A stretch of 16,038 nt of DNA from DATCZS01 sp036525795 (GTDB taxonomy: Bacteria > Actinomycetota > Acidimicrobiia > Spongiisociales > ZC4RG35), in the NCBI GenBank assembly GCA_036525795.1, contig DATCZS010000106.1, forward strand, positions 1 to 16,038, read 5' to 3'. Under the pieces are notes generated by a model. The model was not told the DNA's origin, made no database searches, and saw nothing but the letters and a program-made list of their open reading frames with translations. How positions within the stretch are numbered: the stretch's first letter is position 1; each line of letters opens with the position of its first letter. Of the stretch, positions 1-7,939 are shown in pieces. The position numbers and the translations under genes are program-made.

Positions 1-27
1 TCCGTCTCTCGCCTTCGGCTCGAGCCA

Positions 28-67
28 CCTCCCCCGCCGGGGGAGGAGACGGCGGGTGTCTCACCCG
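28..67. repeat. Two adjacent GC-rich hairpins upstream of nuoH
   Basis: Two perfect inverted repeats lie side by side. The first pairs 28-35 with 39-46 (8 bp, 3-base loop). The second pairs 53-58 with 62-67 (6 bp, 3-base loop). Neither is followed by a T-run, so a classic intrinsic terminator is not supported. They sit in a spacer of at least 165 bases before nuoH. Possible roles are an RNA-processing or stability element inside the nuo transcript, a weak terminator, or part of a dispersed intergenic repeat. The frame that stays open through this stretch gives a low-complexity peptide that does not resemble the end of NuoG. Confidence 0.5.
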
Positions 68-98
68 GTTGGAGGGGGGAGAGGGAGAACCGCATGTT

Positions 99-127
99 TT
101 GTTCGCATAGAGGCCGGTCCCTATTCT
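99..127 (+). promoter_or_regulatory. Possible sigma-70-type promoter before nuoH
   Basis: The least GC-rich part of the spacer carries TTGTTC (99-104) and TATTCT (122-127), separated by exactly 17 bases. Matches to the consensus boxes are 3 of 6 and 4 of 6. A start point near 134 would give a leader of about 30 bases before nuoH. This would be an internal promoter for nuoH-N below the two hairpins. The match is modest and could be chance. Confidence 0.3.
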
Positions 128-165
128 CGACCACCGGTAGCACCAGGTAGCGAGCAGCGAGCCAG

Positions 166-1275
166 ATGGACTTCGTCGACCTTCTCATCATCGTCGGACG
201 CGTGCTCGCCACGTTCGTCCTGCTCCTCCTCGTGACCGTCGTCAATGTGTGGGCCGAACGCAAGATCGTGGCCGACATGCAGAACCGGATGGGCCCCATG
301 CGAGCCGGCCCCTACGGGATCCTCCAGACGGTTGCCGACGGTCTCAAGCTGTTCTTCAAAGAGCAGATCAACCCCAAGAAGGCGGAGATGGGCGCCTTCC
401 TGCTGGCCCCGTTCATGGCGGTCATCCCGGCGTTCCTGCTCTTCATGGTGATCCCGTGGGGAGCTCCCATCGTGGGAGAAGAACGCACGTTTGCCCTCCA
501 GGGCACCGACCTCAACGTCGGTGTGCTCTTCGTGCTGGCGATGTCCTCGCTCGCCGTGTACGCCGTGGTGCTGGCGGGCTGGTCGTCCGGGTCGAAGTAT
601 CCGTTGCTGGGCGGGGTCAGGGCGACTGCCCAGGCCATCTCCTATGAGGCGGCGATGGGGCTCGCCATCGTGGCCGTGGTGTTGTGGTCCTCGACGGTCG
701 GTGACTCCGGAGGCGGCACGCTGTCGCTGGCCGGAATCGTGGAGCGGCAGGCCGGCACGTTCGACAACATCCCCGGCGTGTCCGCCGTGACCCAGTTCAT
801 CCCCCGTTGGAACGTGTTCCCCCAGATCGTGGCATTCGTGATCTTCCTGATCGCCGCCGTGGCAGAGACCAACCGTGCGCCGTTCGACCTGGTCGAGGCG
901 GAGCAGGAACTGGTGGGCGGCTTCCACACCGAATACTCGGGGATGCGGTTCGCCATGTTCTTCCTGGCCGAGTACATCAACATCTTCTCGATGTCCGCCC
1001 TCGGTGCGACGCTCTTCCTCGGCGGATGGAACGGCCCGACCTTCGAGTCGGTGCTGCCCGGTTTCCTGTCGGCGGCGCTGCCGACGGTGTGGTTCCTCTT
1101 GAAGACCTACGCCATCATCTTCTTGTTCTTCTGGATCCGGGCCACCCTTCCCCGGCTCCGCTACGACCAGTTGATGCAACTGGGGTGGAAGCGACTCATC
1201 CCGACCGGGCTGTTGTGGGTGATGCTGATGGCGGTGGTGGTCGGAGTGCGCCAGTTCGGTGCGCCGTGGGCGTGA
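166..1275 (+). CDS. nuoH: NADH-quinone oxidoreductase subunit H (complex I)
   Basis: Membrane subunit of complex I (the ND1 counterpart). It forms the quinone-binding chamber with NuoB/D and links it to the proton-pumping arm. The 369-residue protein is hydrophobic, with about eight predicted membrane segments. Family signatures are clear: ERKIVADMQNRMGP near residues 31-44, and the conserved cytoplasmic loop around residues 233-259 (AETNRAPFDL, then EAEQELV and HTEYSG). Length is slightly above the E. coli protein. The start is well constrained: an in-frame TAG at 148-150 leaves the ATG at 166 as the only ATG or GTG before the family N terminus. No good Shine-Dalgarno sequence is visible upstream. 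nuoI follows after 9 bases, so co-transcription is likely. Confidence 0.97.
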   Translation: MDFVDLLIIVGRVLATFVLLLLVTVVNVWAERKIVADMQNRMGPMRAGPYGILQTVADGLKLFFKEQINPKKAEMGAFLLAPFMAVIPAFLLFMVIPWGAPIVGEERTFALQGTDLNVGVLFVLAMSSLAVYAVVLAGWSSGSKYPLLGGVRATAQAISYEAAMGLAIVAVVLWSSTVGDSGGGTLSLAGIVERQAGTFDNIPGVSAVTQFIPRWNVFPQIVAFVIFLIAAVAETNRAPFDLVEAEQELVGGFHTEYSGMRFAMFFLAEYINIFSMSALGATLFLGGWNGPTFESVLPGFLSAALPTVWFLLKTYAIIFLFFWIRATLPRLRYDQLMQLGWKRLIPTGLLWVMLMAVVVGVRQFGAPWA

Positions 1276-1284
1276 GGTGATTCG

Positions 1285-1914
1285 ATGGGTGTGTTCGGAG
1301 AGTTCGTCAAAGGGTTGAAGGTCACGGGCCGGATAGGCATCCGCGGCTTCTTCGGCAAGGGCATCCTCACCACCGAGTATCCGAAGGAGTTCCGCCAAAA
1401 GCCCCAGCGTTTCCACGGCAGGCACGTCCTCAACCGGTATCCGGACGGGATGGAGAAATGCATCGGCTGCGAACTGTGCGCAGGCGCGTGCCCGGCCCAC
1501 TGCATCTACGTCCGCGGACAGGACAACTCTCCGGAGGATCCTGTGAGCCCGGGGGAGCGCTTCGGGTTCGTGTACGAGATCAACCTGCTCCGCTGCATCT
1601 TCTGCGGGTTGTGCGTGGAGGCATGCCCGACGGAGGCGATCACGATGACGCATCTCTTCGAGATGTCGACCACGAACCGGGATGACGGCATCTACACCAA
1701 GGACGAGCTCCTGATGCAGACCGACGGCTCGGTACCCCACATGTTCCCGCCGGATGGTCTCTCCAACCGCGATGAGCTGCTGACCGCCGACGGCTGGGTG
1801 CGGGCGACCGCTCCGTCCGGGTCGGCTGCCTACGAGGGCGTGCAGGCATGGCAGGGGACGCCCGGACCCGGTTCGTGGGAGCCGGAGCCCGATCAGGACA
1901 CGACGGACGCCTGA
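1285..1914 (+). CDS. nuoI: NADH-quinone oxidoreductase subunit I (two 4Fe-4S clusters)
   Basis: Peripheral-arm subunit of complex I carrying clusters N6a and N6b, which pass electrons towards N2 in NuoB. Two CxxCxxCxxxCP motifs are visible: cysteines at 59, 62, 65 and 69 (CIGCELCAGACP) and at 104, 107, 110 and 114 (CIFCGLCVEACP). The 209-residue protein has an acidic, glycine- and proline-rich C-terminal tail of about 50 residues beyond the E. coli length. Longer NuoI tails are also known from mycobacteria. The sequence AGGTGA, overlapping the end of nuoH, serves as ribosome-binding site for the ATG at 1285. Its TGA stop overlaps the nuoJ ATG. Confidence 0.97.
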   Translation: MGVFGEFVKGLKVTGRIGIRGFFGKGILTTEYPKEFRQKPQRFHGRHVLNRYPDGMEKCIGCELCAGACPAHCIYVRGQDNSPEDPVSPGERFGFVYEINLLRCIFCGLCVEACPTEAITMTHLFEMSTTNRDDGIYTKDELLMQTDGSVPHMFPPDGLSNRDELLTADGWVRATAPSGSAAYEGVQAWQGTPGPGSWEPEPDQDTTDA

Positions 1915-2453
1915 TGGTCGAGACCGTGATCTTCGTGCTCATGGCGACTGCGGCCGTCGGCGGTGCACTGGCTGTGGTGTTCGCCAAGAACCCCGTCTAC
2001 GCCGCACTGGGCCTGCTCGGCACACTGTTCTCGCTTGCCGTGATCTACGTGGTCAACCTCGCCCACCTGGTGGCGGCGGTGCAGGTGATCGTCTACGCCG
2101 GCGCCGTCATGACGCTGTTCCTCTTCGTGATCATGATGATCGGAGTCGACCGCGACGAGGACACCACCGAGCAGCTTCCCTATCAGCGGATCTTGACCGG
2201 GGCGCTCGCCGCCCTGACGCTGATCCTGGGGGTTGCGGTGGCGCTGGGCGGTGACTTCTCATGGACCCCGGGGGCGCCCGCCGGCGTGGCGATCCCCAAC
2301 GGCACCGTCGAGGCGATCGCCGAGCCGATGTTCACCGACTGGGTGCTCCAGTTCGAGGCGACCGCCCTGCTGCTCACCGTTGCCGCCGCCGGTGCCATCG
2401 CCCTCGCCCACTTCCGGCGGGGACCCGCCGAGCCGGAGGAGGGCGCCGAATGA
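1914..2453 (+). CDS. nuoJ: NADH-quinone oxidoreductase subunit J
   Basis: Membrane subunit of complex I (ND6 counterpart), 179 residues with about five predicted helices. The conserved third-helix region with VQVIVYAGAVMTLFLF and the start MVETVIFVLM are typical of NuoJ. The chosen start is the ATG at 1914-1916, which shares bases with the nuoI TGA (1912-1914). The frame is open further upstream to 1848, but that would add 22 unusual polar residues and a 67-base overlap with nuoI. A 76-base spacer with a perfect inverted repeat separates it from nuoK. Confidence 0.95.
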   Translation: MVETVIFVLMATAAVGGALAVVFAKNPVYAALGLLGTLFSLAVIYVVNLAHLVAAVQVIVYAGAVMTLFLFVIMMIGVDRDEDTTEQLPYQRILTGALAALTLILGVAVALGGDFSWTPGAPAGVAIPNGTVEAIAEPMFTDWVLQFEATALLLTVAAAGAIALAHFRRGPAEPEEGAE

Positions 2454-2474
2454 TCCTTTCGCCCCGTCGCCTTC

Positions 2475-2502
2475 GCACCGATCCCGGACCGCCGATCGGT
2501 GC
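2475..2502. repeat. Perfect 9-bp inverted repeat between nuoJ and nuoK
   Basis: Bases 2475-2483 (GCACCGATC) are perfectly complementary to 2494-2502, with a 10-base loop. The hairpin would end 12 bases before the strong nuoK Shine-Dalgarno sequence. There is no T-run, so in-operon RNA processing, mRNA stabilisation or attenuation is more plausible than full termination. No function is shown by the sequence alone. Confidence 0.55.
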
Positions 2503-2529
2503 TCGCTCCGGCCCGGGGGAGGTCGGCCA

Positions 2530-2835
2530 ATGATCGTCACTCCCGGCTGGTACATGACCCTGGCGGCGGTGCTGTTCGTGATCGGCTTGCTCGGCATCAT
2601 GGTGCGGCGAAACGCCCTGATCATGTTCATGTGCGTCGAGCTCATGCTCAACGCGGTCAACCTCACCTTCGTGGCGGCAGGCCGCGCCTTCGGGGTGATC
2701 GACGGCCAGCTCTCGGTGTTCTTCGTGCTGGTGGTGGCCGCGGCTGAGGTGGTGGTCGGTCTGGCGATCATCGTCGCCATCTTCCGCAAGCGCGAGAGCG
2801 CCTCGGTGGACGAACTGGCGGAGCTGAGAGGATGA
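2530..2835 (+). CDS. nuoK: NADH-quinone oxidoreductase subunit K
   Basis: Small membrane subunit of complex I (ND4L counterpart), 101 residues, matching the usual length of about 100. Three helices are visible, with the conserved acidic helix residues in CVELMLNAVNLTF (Glu near 37) and AAAEVVVGLAI (Glu near 73). These glutamates are part of the central proton-transfer axis. The ATG at 2530 is set by a strong Shine-Dalgarno sequence (GGGGGAGG, 2515-2522) seven bases upstream. The frame is open further upstream, but that stretch overlaps nuoJ and is not NuoK-like. Confidence 0.97.
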   Translation: MIVTPGWYMTLAAVLFVIGLLGIMVRRNALIMFMCVELMLNAVNLTFVAAGRAFGVIDGQLSVFFVLVVAAAEVVVGLAIIVAIFRKRESASVDELAELRG

Positions 2836-2893
2836 GGGGACGCTCCGAGTTCGCCGTGGCATACGGCACGCCGCGCGTCGCAGCCGGGCCGTC

Positions 2894-2898
2894 GGAGG
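2894..2898 (+). promoter_or_regulatory. Ribosome-binding site fixing the nuoL start
   Basis: GGAGG at 2894-2898 stands seven bases before the ATG at 2906, but only one base before an alternative in-frame GTG at 2900. The ATG is therefore the supported start. Confidence 0.8.
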
Positions 2899-2905
2899 TG
2901 TGCCG

Positions 2906-4813
2906 ATGACCGAGGCCGTCAACGTGCTCGTTCCGCTGGTGATCGCGCTGCCGCTGCTCGGAGCAGTGGTGCTCCATTTCCTGGGGAGGAGGATCGGCGA
3001 GCCGCTGTCGGGGTGGCTGGCGTCCGGCGCCATCGGCGCGTCCTTCGTGCTCGGGTTGATCTCGGCGGTGCCGTTCATCACCGGTGAAGAGCACCACGCC
3101 ATCCACATCATGCTCTGGGAGTGGATGCCGGCCATCGGGGCGTCCTTCGAGATCCAGTGGGACGCCCTCTCCGCCCTCATGACCTTGGTCGTGACCGGCG
3201 TCGGCAGCCTCATCCACGTCTTCGCCGTCGGCTACATGCATGGCGACGAGCGCTTCTCGAGGTTCTTCACCTACCTCAACCTCTTCGCCGCGTCGATGCT
3301 GACCCTGGTGCTGGCGGGCAACTACGCCATGTTGTTCATGGGCTGGGAGCTGGTGGGGCTCTGCTCCTACCTGCTGATCAGCTTCTGGTACACCAAGCCC
3401 TCCGCCGCCGCCGCCGGCAAGAAGGCCTTCGTGGTCAACCGCATCGGTGACCTCGGGTTCATGGTGGCGCTGATGCTGGTGTTCGTGAACTTCGGCACCC
3501 TGAGCTTCGAAGGCATCTTCGAGCGGGCCGGAGACGTGCTGAGCACGGGCACCGCCACTGCCATCGGCCTGCTGATGCTGGTCGGCGCGGCCGGCAAGTC
3601 CGCCCAGCTGCCGCTCTATGTGTGGCTTCCCGATGCCATGGAAGGCCCCACGCCGGTGTCTGCCCTCATCCATGCCGCCACCATGGTCACCGCCGGTGTC
3701 TATCTGGTGGCGCGTTCGGCTTCGATCTTCGAGCTTGCCCCCGCCGCCGGGATGACCGTGGCCACGGTGGGGGCGCTCACGGCACTGTGGGCGGCGTCGA
3801 TCGCCATCGCCCAGACCGACATCAAGCGGGTGCTGGCCTACTCCACCGTGTCCCAGCTCGGGTACATGTTCCTGGCGGTGGGCCTCGGCGGCTACGTCGC
3901 AGGGATCTTCCACCTGATGACCCACGCCTTCTTCAAGGCTCTTCTCTTCCTCGGCTCGGGCTCGGTCATCCATGGCATGGCGGATGAACAGGACATGATG
4001 AAGATGGGCGGGCTGCGAAGACACATGCCGGTCACCGCCGCCACCATGGGCATCGCCACGCTGGCAATCGCCGGGTTCCCGCTGCTCGCCGGCTTCTGGT
4101 CGAAGGACGAAATCCTGGGAGTGGCATTCGAAGCGGGCGGGTTCGCATCGGTGCTGTACGTGATCGGCCTGGTCACGGCGCTCCTCACCGCCTTCTACAT
4201 GACCCGCCAATGGGTGATGGTGTTCATGGGGGAGGCGCGCTGGGACGAAGGTGTGCACCCCCACGAGTCACCGCGGGTGATGACCGTCCCGCTGGTGGTG
4301 CTCGCCGGCCTCTCGCTTGTGGCCGGATTCGTGAACACCCCGTGGAGGCTGGGGCTGGAACACTTCCTGGAGCCGGCGTTCGAGGGCGTGAAGATGGCGC
4401 ATCCGCCGGAGGGATTCGGGATGTTCCTGCTGCTCGCGGCGGTGTCGGTGGGTGCCGGCCTGGCCGGCCTCGCTGCCGGCGGGTTCGTCTACACCCGGCC
4501 CCGGCAGATGTGGGAGCGGTTCCAACAGTCGTTTGGCTCGCTGTGGTCGGCCTGGGAGCAGGCCTACCGGGTCGACGACCTCTATGGGGCGGCGATCGTC
4601 GCTCCCGGCAGGAAGGCTGCCGAAGCCGCTGCGTTCAAGTTCGATCTCCCGGTCATCGACGGGATCGTCAACGGGGTGGGCCGGCTGGTGCGCGAGGCCG
4701 GGACTCGAACCCGCGTCATCCAGACCGGGTTCGTTCGCAACTATGCGGTCGCGTTCGGCGCAGGTCTGATCGGCGTCGTCGTGTGGCTGCTCATCGCCGG
4801 GGGCGGACTGTGA
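2906..4813 (+). CDS. nuoL: NADH-quinone oxidoreductase subunit L
   Basis: Distal antiporter-like proton-pumping subunit of complex I (ND5 counterpart), 635 residues, normal for the family. The proton-pathway features are present: the glutamate in MGWELVGLCSYLL (Glu148), a lysine-rich transmembrane stretch GKSAQLPLYVWLPDA followed by PVSALIHAATMV, a second lysine in TDIKRVLAYSTVSQLGYM, and the distal lysine in GFWSKDEIL. The C-terminal third is consistent with the long lateral amphipathic helix and final anchor. The start is the ATG at 2906. It lies 70 bases after nuoK and is followed by a 94-base spacer with repeats before nuoM. Confidence 0.97.
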   Translation: MTEAVNVLVPLVIALPLLGAVVLHFLGRRIGEPLSGWLASGAIGASFVLGLISAVPFITGEEHHAIHIMLWEWMPAIGASFEIQWDALSALMTLVVTGVGSLIHVFAVGYMHGDERFSRFFTYLNLFAASMLTLVLAGNYAMLFMGWELVGLCSYLLISFWYTKPSAAAAGKKAFVVNRIGDLGFMVALMLVFVNFGTLSFEGIFERAGDVLSTGTATAIGLLMLVGAAGKSAQLPLYVWLPDAMEGPTPVSALIHAATMVTAGVYLVARSASIFELAPAAGMTVATVGALTALWAASIAIAQTDIKRVLAYSTVSQLGYMFLAVGLGGYVAGIFHLMTHAFFKALLFLGSGSVIHGMADEQDMMKMGGLRRHMPVTAATMGIATLAIAGFPLLAGFWSKDEILGVAFEAGGFASVLYVIGLVTALLTAFYMTRQWVMVFMGEARWDEGVHPHESPRVMTVPLVVLAGLSLVAGFVNTPWRLGLEHFLEPAFEGVKMAHPPEGFGMFLLLAAVSVGAGLAGLAAGGFVYTRPRQMWERFQQSFGSLWSAWEQAYRVDDLYGAAIVAPGRKAAEAAAFKFDLPVIDGIVNGVGRLVREAGTRTRVIQTGFVRNYAVAFGAGLIGVVVWLLIAGGGL

Positions 4814-4843
4814 TGTGGCATGTCCAGCCTCGCATCTCCCCTC

Positions 4844-4862
4844 TCACACAACAGGCGTGTGA
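4844..4862. repeat. Short inverted repeat between nuoL and nuoM
   Basis: TCACAC (4844-4849) pairs with GTGTGA (4857-4862) across a 7-base loop. The right arm runs into the first units of the heptamer repeat. A 6-bp stem is weak on its own; it is listed because it lies in an unusually long intra-operon spacer. Confidence 0.3.
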
Positions 4863-4881
4863 CGTGCGACGTGTGACGTGG
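4854..4881 (+). repeat. Heptamer tandem repeat, small copy (4 units)
   Basis: Four 7-base units lie head to tail: GGCGTGT, GACGTGC, GACGTGT, GACGTGG. They match the consensus GACGTGT of the large array at 12511-12622 with at most one mismatch each, and read on the same strand. The array ends 26 bases before the nuoM start codon. Confidence 0.75.
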
Positions 4882-4892
4882 GACTGCACTTC

Positions 4893-4899
4893 AAAGGAG
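4893..4899 (+). promoter_or_regulatory. Ribosome-binding site fixing the nuoM start
   Basis: AAAGGAG at 4893-4899 is spaced eight bases from the ATG at 4908. It rules against the in-frame GTG at 4878, which lies inside the tandem repeat. Confidence 0.85.
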
Positions 4900-4907
4900 C
4901 GCTGCCC

Positions 4908-6443
4908 ATGCTGACGTGGCTGGTGGCGACGCCGGTGATCGCAGCGGTCGTGGTCGTCTTGTTGCCGCGCAAGCGCACCGAACTGTTCCTGCCTGTCGGG
5001 TTTGCCCTCTCGTTCGTCCCGCTGGCCCTGGCCGGGGTGCTGTTCTTCCAGTTCGACGGCGCGATCGCCGACTTCCAATTCGTCGAGCGCTCCTCGTGGT
5101 ACGAGCCGTGGGGGATCGACTGGCATCTGGGGGTCGACGGGATCTCGCTGGGGCTGGTGGTGCTGACCACGATCCTCATTCCGATCTCGCTGGCCGCCTC
5201 CGTCTCCATCGATCGCCGCGTCAAGGAGTTCGTGGTCTATGTCCTGTTGCTCGAAGCGGGATTGATCGGGACGTTCCTGGCGCTCGACCTGTTCCTGTTC
5301 TTCGTGTTCTTCGAGGCGATCCTCATCCCGATGTACTTCATCATCGGAATCTGGGGGTCTGAGCGTCGCATCTACGCCGCGGTGAAGTTCTTCCTCTATA
5401 CGGCCTTCGGCTCGGCGCTCATGCTGGCGGGGATCATCGCCATGGCGCTGATGCACAGCCGCCAGGTCGGAGTGCCGTCGTTCGCATTCGCCGATCTGCT
5501 CGCCCTCGACCTGACCCAGGGCCAGGAGCGGCTGCTGTTCGCTGCCTTCGCCCTGGCCTTTGCCATCAAGGTCCCGATGTTCCCGCTCCACACCTGGCTC
5601 CCAGACGCCCACGTCGAGGCTCCGACGGCCGGGTCGGTGTTGCTGGCAGGCGTGCTGCTGAAGCTGGGCACCTACGGCCTGCTTCGCTTCAACCTCGGCC
5701 TGTTCCCGCAGGCGAGCGTCGACTTCGTGCCGGTGATGGCCACGCTGGCCGTCATCGGCATCGTCTACGGGGCGGTGGTGGCCATCGTTCAGCCGGACCT
5801 CAAGAAGCTGGTGGCGTACTCGTCCGTGAGCCACCTCGGTTTCATCGTTCTCGGGGTATTCGCGCTCACCGCGGCCGGGATCCAGGGCGCGGTGATCCAG
5901 AACATCAACCACGGACTCACCACCGGTGCCCTGTTCCTTCTGGTCGGGATGATCTACGAGCGCCGCCACACCAAGAAGATCGCCGACTTCGGAGGACTGG
6001 CCAAGGTCATGCCCATCTACGCCGGTGTCTTCCTCTTCACCGCGTTCGCGTCGATCGGCCTTCCCGGACTCAACGGGTTCGTCGGAGAGTTCCTCGTGCT
6101 CATCGGGAGCTACGCCTCGCTCCCGGTGTATGCGATCGTTGCCGCATCCGGCGTCGTACTGGCGGCCATCTACCTCCTCTGGGCCTATGAGCGAGTGTTC
6201 ACGGGAATCCCTGACCGGCCAGAGAACGCAGCCCTCGGCGATCTGACCGCCCGGGAGATCGGACTGCTGGTGCCGCTGGCGGCGCTGATCCTCGTCCTCG
6301 GTCTCTATCCCCAGATCCTCCTCGAGAAGACAGAGGCCACCACCGAGGCGCTCCTCGATCGAATCGAGGCGGTCACCGACTACCAGGTGCCGGATCCCGG
6401 CCGTCTCGGTGACGTGTTCAGCGTGGGGGAGGGTGAAGGATGA
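4908..6443 (+). CDS. nuoM: NADH-quinone oxidoreductase subunit M
   Basis: Antiporter-like proton-pumping subunit of complex I (ND4 counterpart), 511 residues, as expected. The hallmark helix with a buried glutamate reads FFEAILIPMYF (Glu136). The channel lysine region reads AFAIKVPMFPLHTWLPDAHVE. A later conserved motif is LKKLVAYSSVSHLGF, and a distal acidic residue is in GFVGEFLVL. The ATG at 4908 has a good Shine-Dalgarno sequence; an upstream GTG would add ten residues encoded by repeat DNA. The stop overlaps the nuoN start as ATGA, which indicates translational coupling. Confidence 0.97.
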   Translation: MLTWLVATPVIAAVVVVLLPRKRTELFLPVGFALSFVPLALAGVLFFQFDGAIADFQFVERSSWYEPWGIDWHLGVDGISLGLVVLTTILIPISLAASVSIDRRVKEFVVYVLLLEAGLIGTFLALDLFLFFVFFEAILIPMYFIIGIWGSERRIYAAVKFFLYTAFGSALMLAGIIAMALMHSRQVGVPSFAFADLLALDLTQGQERLLFAAFALAFAIKVPMFPLHTWLPDAHVEAPTAGSVLLAGVLLKLGTYGLLRFNLGLFPQASVDFVPVMATLAVIGIVYGAVVAIVQPDLKKLVAYSSVSHLGFIVLGVFALTAAGIQGAVIQNINHGLTTGALFLLVGMIYERRHTKKIADFGGLAKVMPIYAGVFLFTAFASIGLPGLNGFVGEFLVLIGSYASLPVYAIVAASGVVLAAIYLLWAYERVFTGIPDRPENAALGDLTAREIGLLVPLAALILVLGLYPQILLEKTEATTEALLDRIEAVTDYQVPDPGRLGDVFSVGEGEG

Positions 6444-7939
6444 TCCTGGCGCAGGCCGCTCCGAGCACGTATGTGTCGTGGATCGCCATCGCCCCCGAGA
6501 TTGCGCTCGCGCTTGGTGCGGCGATCGTCCTCCTCGTCGATGTGCAGTTCCGCCCCAGGATCCGGGCGCTGGGCGGGGTGGCTTCCCTGGCGCTCGCCGT
6601 GGCGTTCGGGCTCTCGATTCTCCAGAAGCTCCGTCTCGACTCACTGCTCGACGGGTCGCTGGTGGTGCCCGACATCGGCCGCGAGGTGTTCCCGTTCGCC
6701 GAGACCATCGCCTTCGACCCGAATGCCGTCTTTGCCCGCTTCGTGATCCTGATCGTTGCCGGGCTGGGCATCGCCTCCGGCTGGCGGCTGTTCGAGCGGC
6801 TGGGACGGAGGGCCGCCGAAGCGCTGGCGCTGATGCTGATCTCGGCTGCCGGATTCATGTTCATGGCGTCGTCGCTCCACCTGGTGATGATGTTCCTGGG
6901 GCTGGAGGTGGGCTCCATCGCCCTGTATGTGCTTGCCGGGTTCTCCCGGGAGCGTTCGGACTCGGATGAGGCCGCGATCAAGTACTTCCTGCTCGGATCG
7001 GTGGCGTCCGCGGTGTTCATCTACGGGGTGGCGCTGGTCTTCGCCGGGACCGGTCGCCTCAACCTGCTCGCCGTCGCCCAGTACCTCCCGGGCGTTCAGA
7101 TTCTTCGTCCCGGCGTGCTGCTCGCCGGGTTGGCGATGCTGATCGTCGGCCTCGCCTTCAAGATCTCGGCCGCCCCCTTCCACTCCTGGGCGCCGGACGT
7201 CTACCAGGGCGCCCCGGCCGGTCTCGTGGGATACATGGCGGCGGCGGCAAAGATCGGCGGGTTCGCCGCGCTCGCCCGGATCCTGTTCTCTGCCTTCCCT
7301 TCGATGACCGACGACTGGGCGCCGCTCGTCGCCGGGCTGGCCACGGTCTCGATGATCCTCGGGGCGCTGCTCGCCGCGGTGCAGGACGACGTCCGCCGGC
7401 TGCTCGCCTATTCGGGCGTGGCCCACGCCGGCTTCATCCTGACCGGGCTCGTGTCGGGCGGGTCGGGAGCCGGAGAGGTGTGGTTCTATCTCGCCGTGTA
7501 CACCGTCCAGCTGGTGGGCGCCTTCGGCGTCGTCGCCTCCGTGGCGGGGGCCGGCTCGGGAAGGGCGTCGATCGCCTCGTTCGCGGGGCTGGCCCGCAGG
7601 ATGCCGTTCCTCGCCACCACGTTTGCCATCCTGTTGCTGGGAATGGCCGGGCTGCCACTCACCTCGGGGTTCGTGGCCAAGTTCGGTGTCTTCCAGAGCG
7701 CCTGGCAGGGCGGGTTCGAGTGGCTGGTCATCGTCGGCGTGCTCGCCTCCGTGGTCGGCTTCTACTTCTACCTGAAGGTCATCGTCGCCATGTTCATGCA
7801 GGAGTCGGACGCCCCTGAGATGACCGACCCCGGAATCCCGACCCGTTGGGCTCTCGGCTTTGCCGCCACCGCCACCCTGGCGCTTGGCCTGTTCCCCGAG
7901 CCGCTGCTGGCCCTGGCTCGTGACACGCTTCCGATCTGA
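6440..7939 (+). CDS. nuoN: NADH-quinone oxidoreductase subunit N
   Basis: Third antiporter-like proton-pumping subunit of complex I (ND2 counterpart), 499 residues. Characteristic features are the glutamate helix MFLGLEVGSIALYVLAGFSR (Glu156), the channel lysine in IVGLAFKISAAPFHSWAPDVY, the DDVRRLLAYSGVAHAGF loop, and a distal lysine in SGFVAKFGVFQSAW. The ATG at 6440 overlaps the nuoM TGA by four bases and follows a purine-rich ribosome-binding site (GGAGGGTGAAGG). It is the last recognisable nuo gene. The next gene probably starts inside its final codons. Confidence 0.97.
   Translation: MILAQAAPSTYVSWIAIAPEIALALGAAIVLLVDVQFRPRIRALGGVASLALAVAFGLSILQKLRLDSLLDGSLVVPDIGREVFPFAETIAFDPNAVFARFVILIVAGLGIASGWRLFERLGRRAAEALALMLISAAGFMFMASSLHLVMMFLGLEVGSIALYVLAGFSRERSDSDEAAIKYFLLGSVASAVFIYGVALVFAGTGRLNLLAVAQYLPGVQILRPGVLLAGLAMLIVGLAFKISAAPFHSWAPDVYQGAPAGLVGYMAAAAKIGGFAALARILFSAFPSMTDDWAPLVAGLATVSMILGALLAAVQDDVRRLLAYSGVAHAGFILTGLVSGGSGAGEVWFYLAVYTVQLVGAFGVVASVAGAGSGRASIASFAGLARRMPFLATTFAILLLGMAGLPLTSGFVAKFGVFQSAWQGGFEWLVIVGVLASVVGFYFYLKVIVAMFMQESDAPEMTDPGIPTRWALGFAATATLALGLFPEPLLALARDTLPI

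Noticed and set aside
1..150. C-terminal end of nuoG in the frame open from the window start to the TAG at 148
   Set aside because: The translation is proline-, arginine- and glycine-rich low complexity and spans two hairpins; it does not look like a NuoG C terminus.
4680..4712. tRNA-like T-arm on the - strand (GGGTTCGAGTCCC, followed by GCGCACCA)
   Set aside because: It lies inside nuoL coding sequence. The CCA is one base out of register, and no matching 5' acceptor strand, D-arm or anticodon arm is visible where it should be.
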